Assembly: GCA_946902985.2 (NCBI GenBank)
Contig: OX336389.2
Span: 339,114,444-339,178,443 of the forward strand
Length of the DNA: 64,000 nucleotides
Origin: Meconema thalassinum
Taxonomy: Eukaryota; Arthropoda; Insecta; Orthoptera; Tettigoniidae
Direction of reading: 5' to 3'
Position numbers and translations under genes: made by a program. The notes beneath the pieces are model-generated. The model saw only the letters and a program-made list of their open reading frames with translations. It was not told the DNA's origin and made no database searches. The number at the start of each line of letters is the position of its first letter. Positions within the stretch are counted from its first letter, which is position 1. Positions 33,111 through 44,049 of this stretch are shown piece by piece.

Positions 33111-33896
33111 GGTTCACTCTGGACTGTGGTACCACAAAAGGAGGAGAAAAGAAGAAAAGTTAAGTTATTTGTAAATGTTACACAAATTGTAGCCTTTCTT
33201 CATGGTCACATTTTAGTATTTAAACAGCTCAAGTTAGTGCATAATATACCAGGTAACAACTGCTTATAATATTCTCTCATATAACATATTTAATTGACAC
33301 CAATTTAGTCCCATTATGTTCTAAGAGATTATAAAGAGATTGACTTTTGAAATGTGTAAATCAAACACTTTGTAGCTATTTGTTGGGGGTCTTATCATTC
33401 GGTTGTGATGCTTTACTAATTATTCTTGTAGAGTACGGTACTTGTCTTTGGGATACCGGTATCCAAGAAAGGCCAACCCTCTATTTCTTATTTTAGCTTA
33501 TAAGTTGAACACCTGAAAACAAAACCACAATCTGAAATAATACTGAAAATAATGGCGGACAATTCATTGTCCATGAAAATGAAATGGGACTGGATGTTTG
33601 ATATACATACGTTTCGGTGCCATTTTGAATTGTGAAAGCTCTATGGCAGTTCCACGTGTTGTCCACAACCCTCCAATGTAAACAATGTCATGTGGTGGTG
33701 TGTCAAGCCTAACCACCCTTCGAAAAGTGCACAGGTTTACGTAGGCTCATCATAGGCACTATGAAACAGTTTTGTTGCCTTTTTACATAATTTGATTGAG
33801 CCTTAACGGCCTATACTGATATGTTGCATTCCTCATGAGTAAATCATGTGCTTCCAAAAAATATTCTGTCTTTAAAGTGATTGTTGAATGTTACAG
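33111..33896. other. Intron 1 end
   Basis: AT-rich sequence leading to the acceptor ttacag at 33891-33896. No other feature is supported. Confidence 0.45.
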
Positions 33897-34085
33897 GATC
33901 GAAATCCAGCCAGTTATTATGCAGTATTTGATGGTCATGCCGGCACTGATGCTGCAGTGTACAGTGTCAGCCATTTACATCAATTCCTGGCAGAGAGTTT
34001 ATATTATCCAACAGATCCAGAGAAAGCCCTCAAAGATGCCTTCTTCAGGACAGACAGTCTTTTCATAGAGAAGTCAAACAAAGAG
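33897..34085 (+). CDS. PPM1E/PPM1F-like protein phosphatase, exon 2
   Basis: A 63-codon exon, phase 0 at both ends, between acceptor ttacag and donor gtgaga. It reads DRNPASYYAVFDGHAGTDAA and later EKALKDAFFRTDSLF. VFDGHAG is PP2C motif 2; its Asp and Gly bind the dinuclear metal centre. The following helix (LKDAFFRTD) is the usual 'AFxxTD' segment. It joins in frame to exon 1 (…AVFNIE) and to exon 3 (NLRSGTT…). The intron after it is about 27 kb. Confidence 0.92.
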
Positions 34086-34480
34086 GTGAGAAACTTGAAC
34101 AAGTCATAATCCCTCCTCAGGTAACAGTCATGTCCTAGTGGTATTGATTGGACATTGGCATATTACAAGCTTGATTTTGATGGAGAATCCTCTACATATT
34201 TCCAGTTTCACTCTTCTGAAGAGTTATATTTGTTCCTGGCTTCTGGTTTAGGCGATATACCAGCTTGAACCGGAAACTGACTAATCTTTAAATCTGTTTA
34301 TTATGTATATTTGCATTATTCTCGCTCAAAACTAATAACATAGATTGTATCAGAAGGTTAAAGACAAGTCTCAACATGTGGATGAAATGCATGCGGCGCA
34401 CGGTTTCGAATACACATTTTACGCAGATAATATTATGAATAAAAGATTGTTATAAATAATAGAAAATACACACTTTCCGT
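34086..34480. other. Intron 2 start
   Basis: Begins gtgaga; AT-rich, no feature recognised before the hammerhead-like motif. Confidence 0.45.
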
Positions 34481-34523
34481 CTAGTCAATACTTTTTCAAT
34501 TTGTGTTTAATTACACATTATAA

Positions 34524-34580
34524 ATGGGACATGTTTCGAAGCATTAGAACTCGAAGGATTTCTGCCCCTTCATCAGCCAT
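34524..34580 (-). ncRNA. Hammerhead-like RNA motif, copy 2
   Basis: Minus-strand order: ATGG, CTGATGA, A, GGGGC, loop, GCTTC, GAA, ACATGT, C, CCAT. ATGG/CCAT pair as stem I. GGGGC/GCTTC pair as stem II with two G-U pairs. ACATGT is palindromic. CTGATGA is the exact hammerhead box, again with one extra base before stem II. 'gtcaatac' lies about 45 bp to the left, as in other copies. Confidence 0.45.
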
Positions 34581-34869
34581 ATCATCGTAACAAGTCGATC
34601 AAAATGAATGGACATTAAAAAGCATTGAACATTAAAAGACATAATAAACTGACTGGTGTAAGAAAAGTGGAACACATGACAAAAAAAACATCTAAGTCTA
34701 ACTCGTTGCTGCATTTAAGGCACCTTTAAAGCAATATTGTTCTTTTTGACACTTCGCACACCCAATAATGAGTCTTGTTTGTTTATCCTCTCTGGCTACA
34801 TTTAATTGATTTTTGGCCTGGTGTTGTGCCTCTTCCAAGAAGAAGTGGTGAGGGACTTTGCCCTGGTCA

Positions 34870-35890
34870 ATGATGGGCGAAGTCTTCCTTATTTGGCTAA
34901 TGCTATTGGAGATTCATATGGAAATGTCCAAAGTGCTATAGAACGCTACAATGAGAGTGCCACCTGCAGCTGAAGACGTGGATCAGGCTGTAGGAGGTCA
35001 ATATTGGCCCAAAATGACCGATTAATCGCCATTCAAGTGTTGCGTGACCGTCACTCAACCACAGTTGAGGCCAGGAATCGACTTCAAATTGTGAAAAATG
35101 TGAATATCAGTGAAAGGACAGTCAGGCGAAGGTTGAATGAAGCCAATCTGTCTTCAAGAAGACCTGCAACAGAGCCACAGCTTGAGCAACACCACAGAGT
35201 AATACGACTCCAGTTTGCAAGGCAGAATCAACTCTGGACTGCTGAATAGTGGAGATCTGTGCTCTTTACGGATGAGAGCCATTTCTGCCTAAGGTCCCCA
35301 GATGGGCGTGGAAAGGTTTGGAGGAGAACTATTCACTCGCTACACAGTCTACCAGGACACCTGTTGGAGGAGGTTCAATTATGGCATGAGGAAGTGTCGG
35401 TCTTCAGAGACGCACTGAGCTTGTCAATATCCGCATCAAATGTGGCAGGGGATTCTGTGCACATCGGTACATCGAGGAGATTCTAGTAACCATGTGGTGT
35501 CATATGCAACGTTTAAGGGAGAAAATTTCAGGCTTATGCCTGGCCGGATGTTGCAAATCGTGTGAATGTATTTTTCAGGGAAGTTAGAATTCGAACCCTG
35601 GACTGACCAGCACGAAGCCCCGACTTGAATAGCATCAAACATGTGTGAGATACGCTGTTGTTGTTAATTTATCTTAGGGGCTTGAGACATCTTGGTCATC
35701 TCCCCCGAGATGTTCTAGCAGGAAGTGTTCAACGTCATGATTTTAACACCTTGAAACAGCTTAGAGATATTCTGTGTGAAGAATGGGATATCATTCCTCA
35801 GGAATCGATCAGTGACCTTCTGCTCAGTTTTCCCCAACAACTTCAAGCTGTTATTGAAGCTAGGGGAGGATACACCCACTATTAGTGGTT
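34870..35890 (+). pseudogene. Tc1-like transposase interrupted by a small SINE fragment
   Basis: The HTH part reads AQNDRLIAIQVLRDRHSTT and NVNISERTVRRRLNEANLSS. Then come WRSVLFTDESHFCLRSPDGR (first Asp), a decayed middle part, and ARSPDLNSIKHV (Glu changed to Lys). The C-terminus QRHDFNTLKQLRDILCEEWD, QESISDL, QAVIEARGGYTHY follows. About 70 bp at 35655-35725 ('ttgttgttaatttatctta') matches the end of SINE family B and splits the coding region. Stops are frequent, the Glu is lost, and no inverted ends were resolved. Inactive. Confidence 0.8.
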
Positions 35891-35894
35891 TTAT

Positions 35895-36285
35895 AGTGTG
35901 TGTGAAGGTGTTGTCAGTTACACATCAATAACAGTAAAGCAGTGCATTAAAAAGTAAAATTCTGAAATTTTATAAAACCTTTTTTTTTTTTTTACATTAA
36001 AACAAGTAATTAATGTTTTCATTGTTTATCACAAACAAACATTTGGAAGTAAATAAATAAAATATTTCACTAAGAGTTGAATTTGAAACTAAATCTTCAA
36101 TATTTGGCACTTAGATAAAATGTTCATCAAGAGATCCACTTTTCTAGGTGGTCAGTGTTTGTTGTTTTCTCGTAAAAAAAAGGAGTTCGGGCCAAAACAG
36201 GATTTTGTGATCTTAGTCATTTAACCCTTTTAACTGTAGCACAGCCCTAGCATGAATGGTAGCAAGCACATGTGGAATCATTTCT
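35895..36285. other. Intron, nothing recognised
   Basis: AT-rich with a T-run near 35985. It is possibly the flank of the Tc1 copy. Confidence 0.4.
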
Positions 36286-36289
36286 CAAG

Positions 36290-37560
36290 TGCAAACCTCT
36301 TGGAAAACATAGAATCAACATTCTTGTTGATGCCCTCCACAGAGCCTATGTGAATAAACACAGTGAGGTAGTAAAAGAGCAGGGAGTTTCTAAGAAGATT
36401 AATTAATGGTATTTGCTTCTTGGCCAAATAAGAACTTCCTTGCAGGGGTCATGATGAATCAAAGGACCCAAGGCATATGATCCTATTCTGGATGCTTCAT
36501 GCAGTAAGAGATGTAATAATGGATGTTAATAATAAAGATGTCAAATCAGTTACTTTTCTGCCCGTAAGGTTAGAAGAAACGTCTGATGTGATGGCTAGGT
36601 CTCAACTGTCAACTTTGCTTTGGTTTGTAAAGGACGGTAAGGCCCATGAGCAATTTGTGGGATTTACTGACGTTAGCTCTGACTGGACACCTGATGTTTG
36701 TCCATATAACAAGTGTCGTGCAGACATTTCAGATTGGAAACCAACTGTTTGGACAGGCCTACGACGGGCCTGCTGCTATGAGCAGTCATTTAAACACCCT
36801 TAAAATGAAAGTTTGCCCTCACGATGGTATCCTCATCTTGTCGTGATGTGGGGGCTTGAGAGCCCAAATGATCCTGCGAGCTATGCCGGCGGGACCGTGA
36901 GTTCCTGGTAGGGCCCCCCATGCCGGACAGGTCAAAGGTGATGGGTCAGACAAAGAGGGATACCCTGGTCCTCCAGGTTGGTGGTTGATCATGGGGCTAA
37001 CAACTCCATATCGAAAAAAAATAGCCTGTTATGAAACTCCAATACAATAATAGCCGGACTGATGATAGTGATAAACGACCTATGCAAGGAAAAGGAAAAT
37101 GTAAGAAGATGGAGGAAACATACAGAAGATCGTCAAGATTGGGCAACGATTGTTGGAGAGGCCAAGGTCCTACATGGACTGTAGCGCCGAGGAGTAGTAG
37201 TAGTAGTAGTAGTAGTAGTAAAATGAAAGTTTTAGAAGTATACCCGAAGGCATTATTTACTTTTATGGCCGTGTTCTAGATTTGGTGCTCCAACAGAATT
37301 TGTCAAATATTCTTTTAAAAATCCTCTAGAAGGAAAATTTGTTTGGAAGTTTTCTTCAGTGGAAAGTACCACCAGTTGTGCCAACAAGATGGAATTTTAT
37401 ATCGAGATTAGTACAAACAGTTAAAGAATATAGAGTTAATTAATTTAGTTTCTAGGAAACATTGTAGAACATTCAAGTGAATGAGACTTGGAAATTCGGA
37501 GGTTTTCTTTAATTTTTGAGTGCATTTTACTTTCTATTATTTTCTGGAAGTTCCTTCACA
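36290..37560 (+). pseudogene. DUF4371/ZMYM1-like hAT transposase, split copy
   Basis: The plus strand carries HRINILVDALHRAYVNKHSE, then LLGQ-type text with ELPCRGHDES after a shift. Next are LWFVKDGKAHEQFVGFTD and GQAYDGPAAMSSHLN, the conserved 'GQxYDGAAxMSG' box of DUF4371 hAT-like transposases. After the 404-bp insertion at 36815-37218 it resumes as VYPKALFTF and, one frame over, RVLDLVLQQNLSNI. Many stops; no termini identified. Confidence 0.75.
36815..37218 (+). mobile_element. 404-bp non-autonomous retroelement with (agt)n tail
   Basis: It splits the DUF4371 pseudogene and is flanked by a 14-bp duplication, taaaatgaaagttt (36801-36814; 37219-37232). The first part is GC-rich ('tatgccggcgggaccgtgag', 'gggccccccatgccgg') and looks like a LINE 5' UTR. 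The end is 'ggtcctacatggactgtag' then 'cgcc' and (agt)n, similar to the end of SINE G at 5404-5480. No coding region. I read it as an internally deleted LINE derivative or SINE-like element. Confidence 0.75.
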
Positions 37561-37564
37561 TCGT

Positions 37565-37965
37565 ACTCTGATGTGTTGTACAATATACTCCAAAATGTAA
37601 GTGTAGATTTCATGTACTGCCATCAGAAAGTAACAACACTAGAATGTGACTCCCAGTGAGAGAGCGAATTGGAAGGCTACTTGGCACCCGGGGCTAAGTA
37701 GATGGTAGTCGACCCCTAACACTAAATTTATTTCTTCTTAGCGTAAAGGATGGCGAAGGCCCAAAAAGAAAAGGAGAAAAAAAAGGTTCAAGGATCAATG
37801 AGTTTAATTTAAACACAGTTTAATGTTCATAAATATTTATTTTTAATAAGTAGTATGTCACTTTTAACACATTATAAAGAGAAAAATATGAATAAAATAA
37901 AACTGTAAGTATTAGAAGGTTAGTGTGTTTGAAAAATAATAAAAAATAAAGAGAAAAGAAGTTTC
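37565..37965. other. Intron, nothing recognised
   Basis: AT-rich; possible left flank of the ZMYM1-like element on the minus strand, but no terminus was identified. Confidence 0.35.
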
Positions 37966-37969
37966 AGAG

Positions 37970-38200
37970 TCATAACAAAAATTTAATTAAAAAAAGTGCC
38001 TTCCTAGCCTTGATGGATGCAAACTTATTTATAATAGAGTTTAAGTCTATAGTAGCAGCCACATCATGTTCAATTGATAAAATTGCTAAATTACTTAGTC
38101 TTTCTTGCATCATTGTGGATCTTAAATAATTTTTAATAAGCTTCAGCTTACTTAAGGATCGTTCACAAGATGCCACATACACTGGAAGGTTAAAAGTAGT
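37970..38200 (-). pseudogene. ZMYM1-like hAT transposase, C-terminal (dimerisation) piece
   Basis: The minus strand reads VASCERSLSKLKLIKNYLRS, MMQERLSNLAILSIEHD and a tail. This is the 'xSxERSFSxLKLIKxYLRSTMxQxRLxxLAxLSIE' end of DUF4371 transposases. It continues the piece at 39593-39709; the LINE at 38215-39592 lies between them. Confidence 0.8.
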
Positions 38201-38214
38201 TTGAAAGGATGATC

Positions 38215-39592
38215 AAGGTACTGTATGCCTCTAACTCCAAACCAGATGTTGTTTGAGTCTTCAGTCCTTCAATTGGTTTGATGCAGCAATTCATGCCTCC
38301 CTGTCCTGAGCTAATCGTTTCATCTCTACATAGCTACCACACCCTACATCCAAGGTAATCTGTTTAACATATTCTAACCTTGGTCTACCTGTACAGTTCT
38401 TGTCCTCGATCCTTCCTTCCATAACCAAGCTTGCTATTCCTGGGTGTCTTAGAATGTGTCTTATCAACCTATCTCTTCTCTTCATTAGCAGTCGCCAGAA
38501 ACATCTCTCCTCTCCCACTCGTCTTAATACCTCTTCATTTGTAACCCTATCTACCCATCTGATTTTTATCATTCTCCTGTAACATCACATTTCAAACGCT
38601 TCAATTCTCCTCTTTTCTGCTGCACCAATAGTCCAAGTTTCACTTCCGTAGAGTGCCACGCTCCAGACAAAGGCTTTCAAAAATTATTTCCAAATACCAA
38701 AATCTATATTTGATGTCAAGAGACTCTCTTTCTGTAGAAATGCTATCCTTGCCTGAGCCATCCTACTTTTTATATCCTCTTTGCTTCGTCCATCACTGTT
38801 TATTTTGCTTCCTAAGTAACAGAAGTCTCCTACTTCCTTCAGTTTTTCACCTGCCAATTTGATGTCCATAGAGGTTTCTGATTTTTTCGGTTGCATTCCA
38901 ATATTTTTGTTTTATACTTATTAATTTTCATCATGAATTCTTTCCTCAAGAGAGAGTCCATACTGTTCAAAAACTCATTCAAATCCTCAGGCGTGTCGGC
39001 CAAGATGACTGTGTCATCGGCAAATCTCAGAGTTGAAATTACTTCTCCTCCCACTTCACTCCCACTTAAATTTTTCTCCAATTTCCTTCATTGCTTGTTC
39101 AATGTAAAGATTGAAAAGTATGGGCGATAAGTTGCAGCCTTACCTTACACCTTCCTGAATAGCAGCTTCTCTCTCATGTCCATCAGCTCGAATGACTGCT
39201 GTCTGGTTTCTGTATAGATTGTAGCTCACCCTCCTATCACTGTACTTTAATCCAATTGTTTTCAAAATTTCAAACAATTTAGCCCAATCCCAATCAACAT
39301 TATCAAAAGCCTTTTCTAAGTCTACAAATGCCATGAACGTTCTCTTATCTTTCCTTATTCTACCTTTCAAAGTCAGCCTATGACTTAGTACAGCTTCCCT
39401 TGTTCCTACATTTCTCCTGAAACCAAACTGGTCTTCACCCAACTCCGTTTCTATCTGGCTTTCCATCCCCTTGTAAATTATTTTCGACAGGATCTTTGAA
39501 GCCTGAGTGAAGCTGATTGTACAGTAATCCTCACATCTGTCAGCTCCTACTTTCTTCGGTATAGGGATGATAACATTCTTCTTGAAGTCAGA
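38215..39592 (-). mobile_element. RTE-type LINE fragment nested in the ZMYM1-like element
   Basis: The minus strand holds reverse transcriptase pieces: LGEDQFGFRRNVGTREAV, TFMAFVDLEKAFDNVDW, and STLRFADDTVILADTPEDL (FADD box). Then LKEVGDFCYLGSKINSDGRS and WRLLMKRRDRLIRHILRH with NCTGRPRLEYVKQI. The endonuclease is missing (5' truncation). Several frameshifts. Its left end 'gagtcttcagtccttcaat' is a common 3' end of this LINE type. Confidence 0.8.
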
Positions 39593-41245
39593 GTCAAGAT
39601 GAATATAACAAAATATCTTTGGGTTTCTTCAAGTCGATCTTTTCATTATTTTTCTTTGATCTTTGTAATAAAACTATGACATCTTTAATATCTTCAAAGA
39701 GTTCTTCTCTGTTCTAATCTTCGGGGGCGTGGTGGCGCAGCGGTCAAGCTGTATGCCTCTCACCACGGCAGACCAGGTTCGATTCCCGGTCAATGCATGT
39801 GAGATTTTCAAAGTGAAATGCCATGTCCTGTGGTTCGGATTCCACGTAAAAAGGAGATCCCGTGGCTTATGATCTCGCGATTAACGGTCACGTAAAACTA
39901 CAATCTTCCTTCCTTTCCTTGTTCTAATCTTCAGGGTACTTCTCTGCAAGTTCGAAACATTTCATCTTTAGAGTGTTCAAAACATTTTCATTTGGGGTTT
40001 CGTTATGAATGTATTCATCAAAATTACAGAGGAGGCCAAAACGTTTATCCAGTTCCTTGATATTGGCGAACAGTTCACTTAACTCACGAATAAGTTTATC
40101 TAAGATCTCTGTGCTCCACTTTACTTCATCTTTCCAGGAAAGTCCAACATCATCAGTGGCTTCCCTTGGCATTTTCCGCTTCACTCTTTGTCTTCATTCC
40201 GTGTGTTCTCCCCATTCCTCACTTCTTAGTAGCTTTTGATATACCATCAACTGGAAGGGTTTCTTCCACATATTAAGCTGATCTTGGAGAGCATGTAGAC
40301 AAGTTATTACATAAGTGAACAAAATGCCTTCGATTTGTCAAGTTTTCTGCATTTGGTCAATTTTTGGAAGTACCTCAGCCCAGAAAAATAATAGAGTTAC
40401 AAAGACAAATCTTTTTATTCCATTAATTAACAGCGCTGCACTCAGTCTAGTATCAACGGTTTCAGTTGCAGTGTGTCTCAATTTTTCTAGAGCATGGAGC
40501 ACTCCATCTAACAGATGATAAGAGGCTTTCACGGCTTCAGCTTTAGAACTCCATCTTGTGTCTGATTGGCCCTTGACCAACATGCTGACATGTTCCTTGA
40601 GGACACTCCACCTGTGAGTCGAACTAGAGAAAATGCATACACTTGTTGAACTGTTCCAAAAAGCGCCACTGCACAAATGTTGACATGAGCAGCATGAACG
40701 GCAACCAAATTGAGTGAGTGGTTGTCACAGGGAACAAACACGGCTTGATGGTTCAATTCTTTTAAACGTTGTTGGACATCATTGTGAATTCCAGACATTG
40801 TCGCCTGATTGTCGTAGGAATGACCTCTACAGTCTGCAAAGTTCAAGCCATCTTCCTCCAGTTTCTTTTTTATTACCCCAGCAATTCCATTTGCAGTTTT
40901 GTCTTTGATTCCTTGTTTTCAACTGAACTTTGCTTTACTTCCACAAATCTTATTACCTGTGACATTTGTTCGTCATGTGACGTGTCAGGAGAGCTATCAA
41001 ATATAATACTGAAGTACTTAGCATTCTTGCAAGAAGTAATAATATTGCTACGAACGTGGTCCCCTTAAAGGTTTATACAGTAATTTCATTCTGTATTCTA
41101 GGTGAAAGATATGATAAATGTTGAGGGTTATTGGATACGGATTGAAAATGGTCCCTCATAACAGGATCAAATTTAGCCAAATATTGCAATAGAGCAAAAA
41201 CAATTCCCTGAACTGCATGTAGTTTCTTCTAAAACTGATTTTCTG
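39593..41245 (-). pseudogene. ZMYM1-like hAT transposase, central DUF4371 region
   Basis: Pieces in minus order: FALLQYLAKFDPVMRDHF (about 41180), YLSPRIQNEI, then DCRGHSYDNQATMSGIHN and QAVFVPCDNHSLNLV. Next are SSTHRWSVLKEH and SDTRWSSKAEAVKAS, then GLSWKDEVKWSTEILDKL and, after a SINE, EELFEDIKDVIVLL. 'GxSYDNQATMSG' and 'CxxHSLNLV' are DUF4371 hallmarks. The N-terminal piece lies at 46571-46900, separated by a 5.3-kb insertion. Multiple frameshifts; inactive. Confidence 0.85.
39723..39919 (+). mobile_element. SINE family E in the ZMYM1-like pseudogene
   Basis: The head is 'gtggcgcagcggtcaagc' with B-box 'aggttcgattcccgg'. The body is 'gccatgtcctgtggttcgg' and 'ggagatcccgtggcttatg', and the end is 'acggtcacgtaaaactac' with a (cctt)n tail. 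The 13-bp duplication tgttctaatcttc is present at 39710-39722 and 39920-39932. Other copies are at 61829-62021 (minus) and about 63550-63745. Confidence 0.9.
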
Positions 41246-41550
41246 TGGCCTCTTAGGCTGAGGCCAAGCTTGCGACTTTGTAGCCGCATCAGAAATGCCA
41301 CGGCACGGTCGCCTTAGTACGTTACATTGATTCACATGTAGGTGGCCATGCTTGGTTGACATGGCGACAAAAGCGTAGCAGAGAGCGTTTTCTTGGCGCA
41401 GCGACCAAGGTGCTCTGCGCAGTTTCATATCGATGTGGCCATGCTAGCGCGACACTGGGTGCATATATAGCATTGCACATAGGCAGAGTCGCTCTAGCAT
41501 GCTAGGCTCTGGGCGACTGGCATGCTCCATAATCAATAAATAAATGAATA

Positions 41551-41754
41551 CAAAATTTCTTCGGCATTTCCCAATTAATTGAGTCAACCAGGCTCATTTT
41601 GGATTTGGCCAGGATTTTAAGGTCGGATGCCCTTCCTCATGCCACGTGATTTTTTTGGGTGAAAATTCCACCCCACTGTCACCGGGATTCGAACCCCGGC
41701 CGTCTGGGTGAAAGATGAGCAGCTACGTCACTGCGCCATCATGCTTCCCAAATA
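41551..41754 (-). mobile_element. SINE family F with 16-bp TSD
   Basis: Read on minus, the tRNA-like head is 'gatggcgcagtgacgtag' with B-box 'gggttcgaatcccgg'. It is followed by 'tgacagtggggtggaattt' and 'gcatccgaccttaaaatcc'. The duplication aataaataaatgaata is at 41535-41550 and 41755-41770; it is low-complexity, so slightly less decisive. Confidence 0.8.
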
Positions 41755-41774
41755 AATAAATAAATGAATAACTA

Positions 41775-42355
41775 ACTTAATTAATTAATTAACTAATAAA
41801 TCAATAATTGAATGAATAAATCATATATTGTTACTACAATGAAACGCTAAGAAACTCTAATACATAATTTTATAAACTGGGTGTGAATTTTATCTTACCT
41901 CGACGTACCTGAGTCTTTCTTTTATTGAGATTGGGTTGTTAAAAGTTGTTGTTTTCCAATTTCTTTCTTGAGATACACGCAAAGTTCGTCATACGAAGTT
42001 ACACTCATTCTAAAATTTGAAAAATCGTGGCATCGTGGGTCCATAGGGTATTAAATAATGTGTGAAACTGTCCACATGTGTGTCTATGCTCGTTGATCGG
42101 ATGAACGCTGTATTTTCTTTTCCTTTGCTTCTATTGTAAGTAATGTGCAATGACTATAGCTAACATAAAATTATCATCTTCTTCATGGCCCCGCATCGAT
42201 GGGACGAATGGACGATAAGTGACCCATTTGCTTGCGACATTAGATAATTCACAATAACTTTGCCATGGGCCACAGCCTTCTTGAATCTCAGTTCATGGTT
42301 CCATAAACAGCCATATGAAATGTGCCTGGTAATTTATGGGACTTCCCACGTGTTC
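41775..42355. other. Nothing recognised
   Basis: AT-rich spacer with no feature I can support. Confidence 0.4.
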
Positions 42356-42359
42356 GTAG

Positions 42360-42610
42360 ATACTGGTAGTGGACCCTAAGTTGTCTAGGGGTACGTATTG
42401 AAGCTACGTCAAATTGCCGCTTTACCAAGAATTTGAAGGGTTGAAACGGTGTACACTCCGCAATCATAGAGCCCTACTCCAAACAAATGCTGCGATTGAT
42501 CCTAACTTAAGGCCGCAACCACCTCTCTTCCGTCCCCAATTGCAAGTACGCACGTTATTAGCATTAGACAGATGCCACGCTCACTGAAAATACACGGTAG
42601 ACAACAATAA
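42360..42610 (+). mobile_element. SINE family A, degenerate copy
   Basis: 'gaatttgaagggttgaaac', 'ggtgtacactcc', 'caaacaaatgctgcg', 'cctaacttaaggccgc' and 'caattgcaagtacgcacg' occur in the same order as in the complete A copy. The head is not recognisable and the end is a (caa)n stretch. Confidence 0.5.
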
Positions 42611-43109
42611 TTCTGAAAATGTTAACCAGTACTTAAATAAAATTACAAAACTCATCTATAGGTCTTAACACTTCGCACTGTAAATATATTTCTCCTTCTT
42701 CCTCTCCTTCTTTCTTCGATTTCGGTCATATGGGCCACATGAAATAAATTTCTCATGATTTTATCTCTTTTCTTGATTTTAGTTTATTTCCACTAGACTG
42801 ATTCTTCATCCTTTTACTGTGTTCTTTCCTTGTTTAAATCTGTCTAAACAGTTGAGCACTATATTGTTTTTCCTAAAAGAAAAAAAAAACAATTTTCTAA
42901 TCTCTTTCTTTAATGTAAGCCTGTCTAGAATGTCTTGTTTAGTAATGCTCATTTCTTTTAAATCCTTTTTCACTTCGATGAAGCAACTAATTTGCATTTT
43001 GGGATTTTTGTCTGCATGGTCGAATATTTATTTTGTCAATCTCTCTGGGTTCATTCGGACCAAGTGGTCATAAAAAGAAATTATTCTCTTTCTGAGAATA
43101 TTTGATAAA
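42611..43109. other. Nothing recognised
   Basis: AT-rich. Short overlapping frames on both strands near 42806-43073 are low-complexity and unconvincing. Confidence 0.4.
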
Positions 43110-43111
43110 TA

Positions 43112-44020
43112 CATAGGTTGCTTTTTTAGTTTTGGCAACTATGTTATAAATTGATAAATAACACACCTACGTGGTTCCAAGTTTCATAGGCCCTCGATGT
43201 AGTCTCCAGCACTCCGTACAACGTCTTCCCAGCGATGCGGAAGCCGTTGGATTCTGTTGGCACTGCCCAATCTATCGATGGTGCGAAGAGAGCACTCTGC
43301 AGCCTGCAACAACATCTCCAATTGTAGGGTAGCGGTTCCCACGTAGTGGCTCCTTCATCTTCGGGATGAGATCAAAGTCGCAGGGACTTAAGTCGGGAGA
43401 GTAGGGGGGAGGATAAAGCACCTCCCAGTTCCAGATACAACTCCTGCTGTGTGTGCCCTAGCATTGTCATGCAGAACGATGGGCGGAGTATCGATGTGGT
43501 GTCGCCATTTCCTTCTCAGAGCTGCTAGGAGATGGTCTTGCAGAAACGAACAATAGTACGCTGCATTAACGGTTTGCCCTGGGGGAACGGTATGTTTTAT
43601 GATCATACCATCACAATCATAGGTAAGAATCAACATAACCTTCACATTGTCGAACTGCTTGTTTTCGTGGTGATCCGTGGTGCCGCCACTCATTCGATTG
43701 GCGTTTCAACTGTGATTCATAAGATTTGGTCCACGTCTCGTCAATGGTTATGATATGCCGTAAGAAGTCCTCTCCTTTGTGCTCATAACACTGCAAGTGC
43801 CTACGAGAAGCGTCATATCGGTACCGTCTTGCGCGAGCGCTTGCCCACAACTACTCATCTAACAGGCGCCACTGCACACGAATGGGGGAGGGGACGGTCG
43901 AGGTCATGTGCTCTAAGGGAGGGGATACAGGTTAGCAACTTTTGGTAAAAATGGCAGGGTTCAACACCGTTGCAACATAAAGTAGCAGCATCGTAGCCAA
44001 AACTAAAAAAGCAACCCGTG
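43112..44020 (-). mobile_element. Mariner element, internally shortened (909 bp)
   Basis: Inverted ends of about 27 bp: 'ggttgcttttttagttttgg' at 43116-43135 and its complement at about 43998-44017. TA flanks lie at 43110-43111 and 44021-44022. It contains a partial mariner transposase on the minus strand. Complete mariners are about 1.3 kb, so roughly 400 bp, the DNA-binding half, has been lost while the ends remain. Confidence 0.85.
43185..43850 (-). pseudogene. Mariner (D,D34D) transposase, C-terminal two thirds
   Basis: The minus strand gives HIITIDETWTKSYESQLKRQ (first Asp), SNEWRHHGSPRKQ, MLILTYDCDGMIIKHTVPPG and IVLHDNARAHTA (second Asp). One frame over follow PYSPDLSPCDFDLIPKMKEP (third Asp) and, near 43195, AGDYIEGL-type text. 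The N-terminal paired HTH domains are missing. A frameshift lies between the second and third catalytic boxes. Confidence 0.85.
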
Positions 44021-44049
44021 TATATTTCTTCTTTCTTTGAATGAGCCAA

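Noticed and set aside
36815..37218. Same 5' UTR as the LINE at 47857
   Set aside because: Both are GC-rich leaders but the sequences do not match in order or wording.
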